64,000 nt of DNA from Myxococcales bacterium (lineage in GTDB: Bacteria; Myxococcota_A; Polyangia; Polyangiales; Polyangiaceae): positions 186,001 through 250,000 of the forward strand of contig JADJKB010000025.1 in assembly GCA_016706225.1 (NCBI GenBank), read 5' to 3'. Below, piece after piece: positions 35,680-43,231 of this stretch. The notes below the pieces were generated by a model. The model was not told the DNA's origin. It was given only the letters and a program-made list of their open reading frames with translations, and did no database searches. Numbering within the stretch: position 1 is the stretch's first letter; each line of letters begins with the position of its first letter. Made by a program: the position numbers and the translations under genes.

Positions 35680-36547
35680 CGGAGAAGATCCAGCGATAAC
35701 CGTACTGCCAGGCCACCCCGATGTGGACCGTGACGAGCAAGACCATGATGACGGCGGCCAGGCGGTGAATCGACCGCCAGCCACGCAGCACGTTGCCGGC
35801 CGCGCGAGCTCGGACCTCGCCGAACAGCAGGGCTTTTGCGGCCCTCACGTTGGTGCCGAGCAGTTGAAATTCCGCGCGGTGAAGATGATCGTACGCAGCC
35901 AGGGTTTGTTCGATGGCGGCCCGACGCTGGAAGGCCTCGCGTCGCCACTTCGGGAGGGTCACGAGCACCGCAACCAGCGACCTGCCTTCGAGGTCGACAC
36001 GCTCGATGGCCTTCAGCTTGCCGCGGATCTCGTGGCTGATTCCCGGGCGGATCCCGTCGAACACCGCCAGGTGGGGCTCGAGCTCGGCGAGGTCCGGTGC
36101 CCTCGTGAAGCCATGGATGATGCGGCCGAGCAGGCCCGTCGCGATGACCAGCGACAGGGCCCAGATCGTGACCGTCGCGATCGGGCTGCGGAATTGAAAC
36201 GCCGAGTGATAGAGCACCAGCAGTCCGCCGAAGAGCCCGGTCGTCGTGTGCAGATTCAGCCACGCGCGCATCGAGCCGATGGGCAGCGAGGGGAAACGCC
36301 GGCGCACCACGTAGAAGAGATTGGTGAGGATCAGCGCGGTGCCCACGATGCCGTAGCCGTGGCCGACGACCTCGCCGGGGCCGAGGACGCGGAACGCCTC
36401 GTGATCCACGCGGGCCTCGACGCCGAGAGTGTAGAAGCCGCGACCGTAGGACCAGAGGCCTCCGGCCGCGGTCCCCAGGAGGAGTGCGAGCAACGCCCAC
36501 GCCAGCACACCCTGACGTGCCGGAGCCTGTGTCGTCCCGTCACCCAC
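35657..36547 (-). CDS. Membrane b-type cytochrome-like protein
   Basis: About 296 residues with five hydrophobic segments: WALLALLLGTAAGGLW, YGIVGTALILTNLFYVV, LNLHTTTGLFGGLLVLYHSA, IWALSLVIATGLLGRIIHGF and IHRLAAVIMVLLVTVHIGVA. Paired His residues inside helices (LHTTTG, LYHSAF and SIHRL, TVHIG) suit two b hemes, as in cytochrome b561/ferric-reductase-like proteins. It is the likely quinol-to-cytochrome link at the inner membrane. No ATG is available; GTG at 36547 is the best start but has a weak ribosome site. First gene of the operon. Confidence 0.75.
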   Translation of the reverse strand: MGDGTTQAPARQGVLAWALLALLLGTAAGGLWSYGRGFYTLGVEARVDHEAFRVLGPGEVVGHGYGIVGTALILTNLFYVVRRRFPSLPIGSMRAWLNLHTTTGLFGGLLVLYHSAFQFRSPIATVTIWALSLVIATGLLGRIIHGFTRAPDLAELEPHLAVFDGIRPGISHEIRGKLKAIERVDLEGRSLVAVLVTLPKWRREAFQRRAAIEQTLAAYDHLHRAEFQLLGTNVRAAKALLFGEVRARAAGNVLRGWRSIHRLAAVIMVLLVTVHIGVAWQYGYRWIFSDAPALVP

Positions 36548-36682
36548 TTCGCCAATTGACTTGATGCGCCGCAGCGTTGCAAGGGTTCTCTGGTGAGTAA
36601 GGCCCGCGCGGGCGGGAAAATTCGGGGTGCGTGGGTGAGTGCCCCCTTGGGTCGGGTTCCCCACCTGCGGTATGCTGCTTGG

Positions 36683-37585
36683 ATGTCCGGGTCTCGGCCG
36701 CGCTCGCGTTGGAACGCCCTGCTGGTCAGCGTGATCGCGCTCGCCGCCGGCGCGGGCGCGTGCGGCAAGGTGCTGTCGGGTGACGGCGAAGAGCATATTC
36801 AGGTGCGCGCCGGTGAGTGTTACTCGTGTCACCAGCCGGACTACGAGGGCGCGGCCAAACCACCCCACGTCAACGTGATGCCGACGGTCTGCGGCGCGTG
36901 CCACAGCGAGGACGCCTGGATCCCGGCGAAGTTCGAGCACAGCTGGCCCATCTTGGGCGCTCACCAGGCCCTGGCGTGTCAGAGCTGCCATGTCGGCGAC
37001 CCACCCAAGTACGCCGGGACCCCCCGCGAGTGTGTGGGCTGTCATCAGAAGGACTACGACGGGAGCCCCTACCCAGGTCACAACACGTTCCCCACTACGT
37101 GTGATGCGTGCCACAACCAGGTGGCTTGGAAGCCGGCGTCCGCGGCCGCTCACCCCTTCCCGTTGGATGGCGCGCACGCGACGGCTCCGTGCACCGCTTG
37201 TCATGTGGGTGATCCGCCGGTCTACAAGGGCACGCCGAAGGATTGTTTCAGCTGCCATGTCGACGACTACGACAAGAGCCCGTTCCCGGGCCATCAGGGC
37301 TTTTCCCACGTCTGCTCGGACTGTCACAGCACCACGGCGTGGAAGCCCGCCGCCGGTGGCCACCCCGAGAACAAGTTCCCGCTGGCCGGCAGCAAACACA
37401 GCAACGTGAAGTGCGCCGAGTGCCACGACGCCAACCTGGGGTCGGCTGCCAAGAGCAACATCAACTGCGTCACCTGCCACGGCGACGCCAAGATGGACAG
37501 CGTGCACAAGGACGAGGGCAAGTATCCACAAACCTCCAGCTCGAAGACTTTCTGCTTGGACTGTCACCCAGACGGCCGTAAATAA
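36683..37585 (+). CDS. Undecaheme c-type cytochrome lipoprotein
   Basis: ATG at 36683. The signal ends VIALAAGAGACGKV, with a lipobox-like AGAC. Eleven CxxCH motifs follow in about 270 residues: CYSCH, CGACH, CQSCH, CVGCH, CDACH, CTACH, CFSCH, CSDCH, CAECH, CVTCH, CLDCH. The repeat GAHxxxxCxxCHVGDPPxYxGT followed by CxxCHxxDYDxSPxPGH occurs twice. Divergent from the cytochrome operon over a 135-base gap. A TTGGGT - 18 - TATGCT pair (36647-36676) could be its promoter, with almost no leader. As a lipoprotein it could face either membrane. Confidence 0.92.
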   Translation: MSGSRPRSRWNALLVSVIALAAGAGACGKVLSGDGEEHIQVRAGECYSCHQPDYEGAAKPPHVNVMPTVCGACHSEDAWIPAKFEHSWPILGAHQALACQSCHVGDPPKYAGTPRECVGCHQKDYDGSPYPGHNTFPTTCDACHNQVAWKPASAAAHPFPLDGAHATAPCTACHVGDPPVYKGTPKDCFSCHVDDYDKSPFPGHQGFSHVCSDCHSTTAWKPAAGGHPENKFPLAGSKHSNVKCAECHDANLGSAAKSNINCVTCHGDAKMDSVHKDEGKYPQTSSSKTFCLDCHPDGRK

Positions 37586-37633
37586 GCCGCCGAAGTTGGC
37601 AAGCTCGCCAGTCGCTCGATACGGAGTCAGGGA

Positions 37634-38956
37634 TTGTCTTCCACGCTCATCTTGGGGGCACTGGTTGCGCTGGCCGTGCTCCTGTGGCTGCTCTGGGAGG
37701 CCAGGGACTCGCGCAAAGAAGCGGCGACGCGCGCCGCAGCGGAGGACTTCGCGGGCCTGGGTGTGGTCATCCCCACCTCGCTCCATCCGGAGATCGACCC
37801 CAACATCTGCATGGGGTCCGGCGCCTGTGTGGCGATCTGCCCCGAGCACGGCCCGCTCGGGCTGATCGCAAACCGGGCGGTGCTGGTGAACCCCCTCGGC
37901 TGCGTGGGTCACGGGGCGTGTGAAGCGGCGTGTCCGGTCGACGCGATTCGCCTGGTGTTCGGCAGCAAGACCCGCGGCGTCGAGTTGCCTCAGATCGGGC
38001 CCACCTTCGAGACCAACCAGCCCGGCGTCTTCATCGTGGGTGAGCTCGGGGGCATGGGGCTGATCAAGAACGCGGTGTCCCAAGGTGCGCAGGCGGCCGG
38101 GCACATCCACAAGGGTGGTCCGAACGGTGTGCGCCGCGGGGTGGACGGCGCGCTCGACGCGCTGGTGGTCGGAGCGGGCCCGGCCGGCATCTCGGCCACG
38201 TTGGGCCTGATGGAAGCCAAGCTGCGGACGTTGCTGGTCGACCGTGAGGCCCTCGGCGGCACCATCACGCATTTTCCTCGGGCGAAGGTCGTAATGACGG
38301 GGCCGCTCGAGCTCCCGCTGTTCGGCACCGTCAAGAAGCGGACGATGTCGAAGGAGAAGCTGGTCGAGCTGTGGGCGGAGATCATGGCCAAGTGCTCGCT
38401 GCCGCTCGCGACTGGACATCTGGTCCAGAGCATTCAGCCCGAGGGCGACGGAATGTGGCGCATCCGGTCCGAGACGAGTGAGTGGCGCGCGGCCAACGTG
38501 GTACTCGCGCTCGGAATGCGGGGTTCGCCACGCAAGCTGGGCGTCCCGGGCGAAGAGCTGCCGAAGGTGGTGTACCGGCTGATCGAACCCGACCCCTTCG
38601 AAGGACAGCACGTGCTGGTCGTCGGCGGCGGCAACAGCGCCGTCGAGTCGGCGCTCGCACTCGCGGACTACGGCCGCTGTGCGTCGGTGGCCATCAGCTA
38701 CCGGCGTGATGCCTTTGCGCGTTGTCGCGGGGACAACCGGCGTCGCATCGACGAGCTAATCAAGAGCGGGAGGGTCCAGGCGCTCATGCCGTCGACGCTG
38801 GAGGCCATCGAACCCGCGAGGGTGCTCTTCAAGCAGGACGGTTCGGTGCGAGAGCTGCGTAACGACGCCGTGATCGCTCAGATTGGCGGGACCTCGCCGG
38901 CCGACTTGCTCAAGACCTTCGGCATCAACCTGATCAGCAAGTACGGCGAGCGGTAG
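37634..38956 (+). CDS. Membrane-anchored ferredoxin/FAD NAD(P)-oxidoreductase fusion
   Basis: A TTG start 7 bases after GGAG. Residues 1-20 form a membrane helix (LILGALVALAVLLWLLWEA). A two-cluster ferredoxin-like domain follows, with CMGSGACVAICPEHG and CVGHGACEAACPVDAIR. The second Cys of each CxxCxxCxxxCP is replaced, by Ser and His. The rest is a thioredoxin-reductase-like flavoprotein: DALVVGAGPAGISATLGLME, DREALGGTITHFPRAKVV, HVLVVGGGNSAVESALALAD, closing IGGTSPADLLKTFG. No CxxC redox pair is visible. It could pass electrons between NAD(P)H and the quinone/cytochrome chain. Probably co-transcribed with the 11-heme gene. Confidence 0.85.
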   Translation: MSSTLILGALVALAVLLWLLWEARDSRKEAATRAAAEDFAGLGVVIPTSLHPEIDPNICMGSGACVAICPEHGPLGLIANRAVLVNPLGCVGHGACEAACPVDAIRLVFGSKTRGVELPQIGPTFETNQPGVFIVGELGGMGLIKNAVSQGAQAAGHIHKGGPNGVRRGVDGALDALVVGAGPAGISATLGLMEAKLRTLLVDREALGGTITHFPRAKVVMTGPLELPLFGTVKKRTMSKEKLVELWAEIMAKCSLPLATGHLVQSIQPEGDGMWRIRSETSEWRAANVVLALGMRGSPRKLGVPGEELPKVVYRLIEPDPFEGQHVLVVGGGNSAVESALALADYGRCASVAISYRRDAFARCRGDNRRRIDELIKSGRVQALMPSTLEAIEPARVLFKQDGSVRELRNDAVIAQIGGTSPADLLKTFGINLISKYGER

Positions 38957-38962
38957 GAGGTC

Positions 38963-39658
38963 TCAGGTCGATCCTTTTGGACGGTTCGGGCGGTGCGGGG
39001 CGCGCATCGCCACGAAGCGCCCGCCGAGCAACACCCCGGCGCCGATCAAGAGCGCAGAGGGGAGCACGTGCGTGCCAAGGACGTGAACAGGGTCCACCGC
39101 CGGACACTGAACCGCCATGGCAAACGCGGTCCATGCACCGGCGAGCGCCGCCAGGCTCGCGCCCGTCGCCCGGGGCGACGTGGGGTCCGAGTCACGCTCG
39201 AGCCACACCAGGCCACCGAGCAGCATCATGCCGAGAACGGTGAACACGATCAGGCAGGCGACAGCCGCTCCGATTGGCGCAGGTGGCGAGCGCAGGGTCT
39301 CGGGGGCAAGCAGATTCGCTGCGAGCATGCCGGCGGCGAGCAAGATCGGGACGCACACGGCGACAGCGCGCCGACTCGAGCTCGGGCGACCGAGGGCAGA
39401 GGGCGCGGGAACGAACATCCACAACGAGACTGCGACGGCGACGAGCAGTGCAGCGCCCACGGCAACCCCCAGAAACATCATCGGGCGCAGGTTGCTCGGC
39501 TCGGGCACGCCGCGCATGAGGCCCACCGCGAGGGTTGCACCGAGCGCCGTCGCGAGCACCAGCTGACGGCGACGGCCGAGCGCATGACGAGTCAGTGACG
39601 GGGTCGCCTGACTGGTCGCGAGCACGTGGCTCCTGATGTCGGGCGGAAGGGGGGTCAT
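38963..39658 (-). CDS. NrsF/DUF1109-type six-helix anti-sigma factor
   Basis: 231 residues with a short cytoplasmic N-terminus and six hydrophobic helices (LVLATALGATLAVGLMRGV, MMFLGVAVGAALLVAVAV, VAVCVPILLAAGMLAANLLA, AVACLIVFTVLGMMLLGGLV, SLAALAGAWTAFAMAVQC, LPSALLIGAGVLLGGRFVA). ATG at 39658 overlaps the stop of the ECF sigma gene. This layout is that of NrsF-family membrane anti-sigma factors, which hold their sigma at the membrane until a signal arrives. The CAVDPVH-like segment is typical. The signal is unknown. Confidence 0.8.
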   Translation of the reverse strand: MTPLPPDIRSHVLATSQATPSLTRHALGRRRQLVLATALGATLAVGLMRGVPEPSNLRPMMFLGVAVGAALLVAVAVSLWMFVPAPSALGRPSSSRRAVAVCVPILLAAGMLAANLLAPETLRSPPAPIGAAVACLIVFTVLGMMLLGGLVWLERDSDPTSPRATGASLAALAGAWTAFAMAVQCPAVDPVHVLGTHVLPSALLIGAGVLLGGRFVAMRAPHRPNRPKGST

Positions 39659-40181
39659 TCGGGCTGCTCCTCGCTGCGAAATTCTCCCAGGTGCTCACGC
39701 AGGTGAACGTAGGCGCGATGTGCCCGCAGCTTCACCGCCGTCTCGCTGGCTCCAAGCACTTGGGCCGCCTCGGCGATCGAGAGCCCTTCGCCGCGAACCA
39801 GGAGGAAGGCTTCGCGTTGTTGACGAGGAATTCTCTCGAGCTCCACGCTGAGCGCGCGGGAGAACTCGCCGGCCCGCGCGACCGACTCGGTGTCGTCGTC
39901 GCTGGCCAGGGTGAGTTGATCCTCGATTGGGACGACTGCTCGGTGGCGACGGGTCGAGTCGATGAAGAGGCGGTGTGCAATGGCGTATGCCCAGGGCTCG
40001 ACCTTGGCGCCCCGGTTGAAACGCGCCCGCGCCTCGTGCATCTTGAGGAACGCCTGCTGCAGCAGGTCGGCGGCTGAGTCGGCGTTCCGGGTGAGCCGCA
40101 GCAGGTAGCGGTAGATCTTCGGTGCGACCTCGTCGTACACGACGGCGAAGGCCGCGGCGTCGCCGTCAGCGTGACGTTCCA
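39655..40181 (-). CDS. ECF-type RNA polymerase sigma factor
   Basis: 175 residues with sigma region 2 (FAVVYDEVAPKIYRYLLRLT, SAADLLQQAFLKMHEARARF, PWAYAIAHRLFIDSTRR) and region 4 (LERIPRQQREAFLLVRGEG, LSIAEAAQVLGASETAVKLR). There is no region 1 or 3, as expected for ECF factors. ATG at 40181 is chosen; upstream in-frame sense is poor. Its 4-base overlap with the anti-sigma gene implies a fixed ratio. It is divergent from arsS and convergent with the oxidoreductase of the cytochrome cluster. The regulon is not visible. Confidence 0.93.
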
Positions 40182-40386
40182 TGGCGACGCTGGCGCGCGA
40201 ACGTTCCTCCACGACGCGCGCGACGTTATCACCCGGGTGGGCTCGGAAGCCAGCCGCGGCCGCCCACCACGGCAGCAAGTTCGGGCTGATTTCGAGCGCG
40301 ACCAGCGTCATCTCGAGCGTGCTACGCGCGCGGATGGGGCTGGTTTCGCGAAACCACACTCCACTGGCTGCGTAGGGACAGGGAGC

Positions 40387-41397
40387 ATGCACAAAGCCTC
40401 GGCCCGAACGCTCCCGCTCGCCCCGGCTCGGCCGCCCTTCGACGCCGTGCTGGCCGAGCACGGCATACCGGAGCTGCGCCGCGGTGCGCTGACCACGCTG
40501 CAGGTGAACGTAGGCAAACTCTGCAACCTCGCGTGCCACCACTGTCACGTGGAGGCCGGCCCCAAGCGCACCGAGAGCATGGCGGCGCGAGTGGCGGAGC
40601 GGGTGCTCGAGCTGCTCGCCGGAACGCCGCAGATCGCGTGCCTGGACTTGACCGGCGGAGCGCCGGAGCTCAACCCGAATTTTCCCATGCTCGTGCGCGA
40701 GGCGCGCCGGCTCGGCCGCAGCGTGATCGACCGCTGCAACCTCACGGTGCTGTTCGAGCCCGGCATGCAAGAGCTCCCGCAATTGCTGGCGGAGAACGGC
40801 GTGAAGGTGGTGGCGAGCCTGCCGTGTTACCTCGGGCAAAACGTCGACCAGCAGCGCGGTCGTGGGGTCTTCGACAAGAGTGTGCGGGCGCTCGACGCGC
40901 TGAACGCATGGGGCTACGGCACGAGTCCCGGGCTCGAGCTCGATCTCGTCTACAACCCGCGCGGCGCCACCCTGCCGCCGCCTCAGGCCGCCCTCGAGGC
41001 GAGCTATCGGCAGGAGCTCCGCTCACGCTACGGTATCGAGTTCAATCGTTTGCTGACGCTCACCAACATGCCCATCCACCGCTTCGCCCACGAGCTCGTG
41101 CGCAGCGGACGGCACGACGAGTACATGAGCCTGCTGGTGAATCACTTCAACCCCGGCACCGTCCCCGGGCTGATGTGCCGGTCGCTGGTCAGTGTGAGCT
41201 GGGACGGTCGGCTGTACGACTGCGACTTCAACCAGATGCTGGAGCTCGATCTGGGGGCGTGCCACGGCAGGACCGGCTGTACGCTCTGGGAGATCCACTC
41301 GCTCAGCGAGCTCGAGGGGAGGCGCATTGCGACCGAGTCACACTGTTTCGGCTGCACGGCGGGCGCTGGCTCGAGCTGCTCTGGAGCCCTCCAGTGA
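40387..41397 (+). CDS. arsS: Radical SAM protein ArsS (arsenosugar biosynthesis type)
   Basis: About 336 residues. The radical SAM site is LCNLACHHCHVEAGP (CxxxCxxC), followed by LDLTGGAPELNPNFPMLVRE, DRCNLTVLFEPGMQELPQLL and LPCYLGQNVDQQRGRGVFD. The C-terminal DUF3641 part has VYNPRGATLPPPQAALEASY, PGLMCRSLVSVSWDGRLYDC and HCFGCTAGAGSSC, with Cys residues that likely bind extra Fe-S clusters. ArsS adds the 5'-deoxyadenosyl group in arsenosugar synthesis. The methyltransferase ArsM is not in this window. Followed by a TVP38 gene with a 4-base overlap, a common pairing. Confidence 0.93.
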   Translation: MHKASARTLPLAPARPPFDAVLAEHGIPELRRGALTTLQVNVGKLCNLACHHCHVEAGPKRTESMAARVAERVLELLAGTPQIACLDLTGGAPELNPNFPMLVREARRLGRSVIDRCNLTVLFEPGMQELPQLLAENGVKVVASLPCYLGQNVDQQRGRGVFDKSVRALDALNAWGYGTSPGLELDLVYNPRGATLPPPQAALEASYRQELRSRYGIEFNRLLTLTNMPIHRFAHELVRSGRHDEYMSLLVNHFNPGTVPGLMCRSLVSVSWDGRLYDCDFNQMLELDLGACHGRTGCTLWEIHSLSELEGRRIATESHCFGCTAGAGSSCSGALQ

Positions 41398-42074
41398 AAC
41401 GCGCCGCTGCCCTCGCCGTCGTGGTCACGCTCCTGCTCGCGGCTTGGCTCTTGCCGGTAAGTGATTGGCTCCTGAAGGTCGTCGCCTGGATGCAGTCCGC
41501 GGGTGGTGCCGGCGTCGGGGTGTATTCGCTCGTGTACCTCGTGGCGACGGTGTTCGTGTTGCCGGGTTCGGTGCTCACCCTGGGCGCAGGCTTTGTGTAT
41601 GGCCCCACACTGGGAACGCTGCTGGTCTCACCGGTGAGCGTTATTTCGGCGACGGCGGCGTTCTTGCTGGGGCGGTCGCTGGCGCGCGAATGGGTCGCCC
41701 GGAGGCTCGCCGGCCACCCGCGGCTCTCCGCGCTGGAGCGCGCAGTGAGCAGAAATGGAATTCGGACGGTGGTGTTGCTCAGGCTCTCGCCGATCCTGCC
41801 GTTCAACCTGCTGAACTACGCCCTCGCACTGACGCGGGTACGGCTTCGGGACTACATTCTCGGGTCGTTTCTCGGCATGTTGCCCTGGACGTTCGTCTAC
41901 GTGTACCTGGGTTCGCTGGTCACGACGGCGAGTGAGCTGGCCCACGGCGGGCCGGCGGGCTACGGCCGCGCCGCCTCCGTCGCGGGACTGGTACTGACGG
42001 CGATTGTGGTCGTGATCCTGGGGCGCTTCGCTCGCCGCGCGCTGGAGCAAGACCTTCGACAGGTAGAGGCGTAG
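41394..42074 (+). CDS. TVP38/TMEM64-family (DedA-like) membrane protein
   Basis: GTG at 41394 overlaps the arsS stop (GTGA). Four to six hydrophobic segments and the SNARE-associated/VTT domain landmarks are present: VFVLPGSVLTLGAGFVYGPT, VISATAAFLLGRSLAREWV, VLLRLSPILPFNLLNYALAL and ILGSFLGMLPWTFVYVYLGS. The FxxxR and LLRLSPxxPFxxxNY motifs are intact. Related proteins are lipid or small-solute transporters; pairing with ArsS suggests export or lipid linkage of an arsenic product, but that is inference. Its last 115 bases overlap a convergent gene. Confidence 0.9.
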   Translation: MKRAAALAVVVTLLLAAWLLPVSDWLLKVVAWMQSAGGAGVGVYSLVYLVATVFVLPGSVLTLGAGFVYGPTLGTLLVSPVSVISATAAFLLGRSLAREWVARRLAGHPRLSALERAVSRNGIRTVVLLRLSPILPFNLLNYALALTRVRLRDYILGSFLGMLPWTFVYVYLGSLVTTASELAHGGPAGYGRAASVAGLVLTAIVVVILGRFARRALEQDLRQVEA

Positions 42075-42520
42075 ACCGCCACTTCGAGCGCGCGTTCGCG
42101 CTGTTCGGAGCCGGAAAGCAGCGCTGCCCGCACGGCCTCCTCCGCGTCCATGGGTGTTGCGCTGGCGCCCAGCACCCAGCGTGGTGCGGTCCAGAGCTTC
42201 GCGGCCTCGCGGGTGAGCGCGAACACCCGGAAGGCCGCTGCGAGCAGCGCGAAGGCGAACGTCAGGGCGCTGCCGCCGTAGGGACCGCCGAGGTTCTCAC
42301 CCACGGTGACGAAGGGCGCGAGGCCGAACAGCGACCACGCCAAGACCGCGTAGGCCAGGGCGACGCCCCAGGCTCGGTGTCGGGAAGAGCCGCGCCAGGG
42401 GGTCGCGGCGGCGGCAAGGACCACCAGCGCAAACACCGGCGCACCGGGGAGCTGCGTGAAGCCGGCGAGCAGGCCGGTCGAAGCGAGCAGCAGGCCGGAC
42501 GCTTCCACGAGTCGAGGCAT
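41960..42520 (-). CDS. Hypothetical multi-helix membrane protein
   Basis: ATG at 42520 (MPRLVEASG) begins several hydrophobic segments (LLLASTGLLAGFTQLPG, PVFALVVLAAAATPW, GVALAYAVLAWSLFGLAPFV, ALTFAFALLAAAFRVFAL), then a short cytoplasmic tail. The final 35 residues are Ser/Arg-rich and lie antisense to the TVP38 gene; the natural end is probably near 42070, extended by a lost stop. No family recognised. Confidence 0.5.
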   Translation of the reverse strand: MPRLVEASGLLLASTGLLAGFTQLPGAPVFALVVLAAAATPWRGSSRHRAWGVALAYAVLAWSLFGLAPFVTVGENLGGPYGGSALTFAFALLAAAFRVFALTREAAKLWTAPRWVLGASATPMDAEEAVRAALLSGSEQRERALEVAVYASTCRRSCSSARRAKRPRITTTIAVSTSPATEAARP

Positions 42521-42658
42521 GGGAGCGCGCGGTCGCGTATTCGGGCGAAGGGCATCGAGCATTGAGGGATACTACGCCGGGCGCCGTCTGCGGTTTCGTC
42601 TGCCTTGGCGGCGGGCTGCGAAACTCTCCGGACGGAGCCGCGTAGAACGGATCGCCAG

Positions 42659-43231
42659 ATGCAGAGGTCGTCTTTTCACGGAGAGCCTGCCGCGAGCTTC
42701 GAGCTCGTCGACACCAACGGGCGCTTGCATCGGCTCGACGAACATCGTGGGCGCTGGCTGCTGCTGGTGTTTCACCGCCATCTGGCTTGACTGCCTTGCC
42801 GCGGGCACCTGTTGCAGTTGCAACAGCAGATGAGCGAGCTCGAGGGCGCGAACATCGATGTGCTCGTCGTCACGTTCGAGCGCCCGGATGCTGCTGCGCG
42901 CTCCGCCGCTGACATGGCGCTGCCCTGGCCGATCTTGGTCGACTCCACGCGGGAGCTGTACGGTGTGTACCGGATGGGCCGGGCCGGGAAGTGGGACGTC
43001 TGGGGACCAAGTAGCTGGTGGGCTTACGCGAGACAGTTTGCCCGCTGCCGCTGGCCGCGTCGCTCCCACGACGACGTGTATCAACGCGGCGGCGACGTGC
43101 TGATCGACCCGAGCGGGGTGATCCGTCTGCACCACGTGGGAGTCGGCCCCTCCGATCGGCCTTCAGTGGAGTTGATCTTGGCCGCCGCGAAGCCGGGTGC
43201 GTCGCTCGAGCTCACTCGCAGGGCGCCTTGA
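42659..43231 (+). CDS. Redoxin (AhpC/TSA-like) with UxxC active site: probable selenoprotein
   Basis: Reading from ATG 42659, the frame is FELVDTNGRLHRLDEHRGRW, LLLVFHRHLA, then TGA (42788-42790, codon 44), then LPCRGHLLQLQQQMSELEGA, continuing without other stops to 43231 (IDVLVVTFERPDAAARSAAD, LPWPILVDSTRELYGVYRMG, GGDVLIDPSGVIRLHHVGVG). In this Prx-like family the site is FHRHLACxPCR. The TGA sits exactly at the first Cys of CxxC, giving UxxC. A perfect stem-loop follows at 42809-42826, in the window expected for a bacterial SECIS. Full length is 190 residues. It should act as a thiol-dependent reductase or peroxidase. A nonsense mutation is the alternative, but the exact site and hairpin argue against it. 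Confidence 0.85.
42809..42826 (+). promoter_or_regulatory. Candidate bacterial SECIS hairpin
   Basis: CTGTTGC - AGTT - GCAACAG: a perfect 7-bp stem with a 4-base loop and a G among the first two loop bases, as SelB requires. The loop starts 25 bases after the TGA, inside the 16-37 base range known for bacterial SECIS elements. The hairpin lies within the coding sequence. Confidence 0.75.

Noticed and set aside
42788..42790. TGA in the redoxin as an ordinary nonsense mutation
   Set aside because: Position exactly at the catalytic Cys plus a SECIS-like hairpin at the right distance make selenocysteine more likely.
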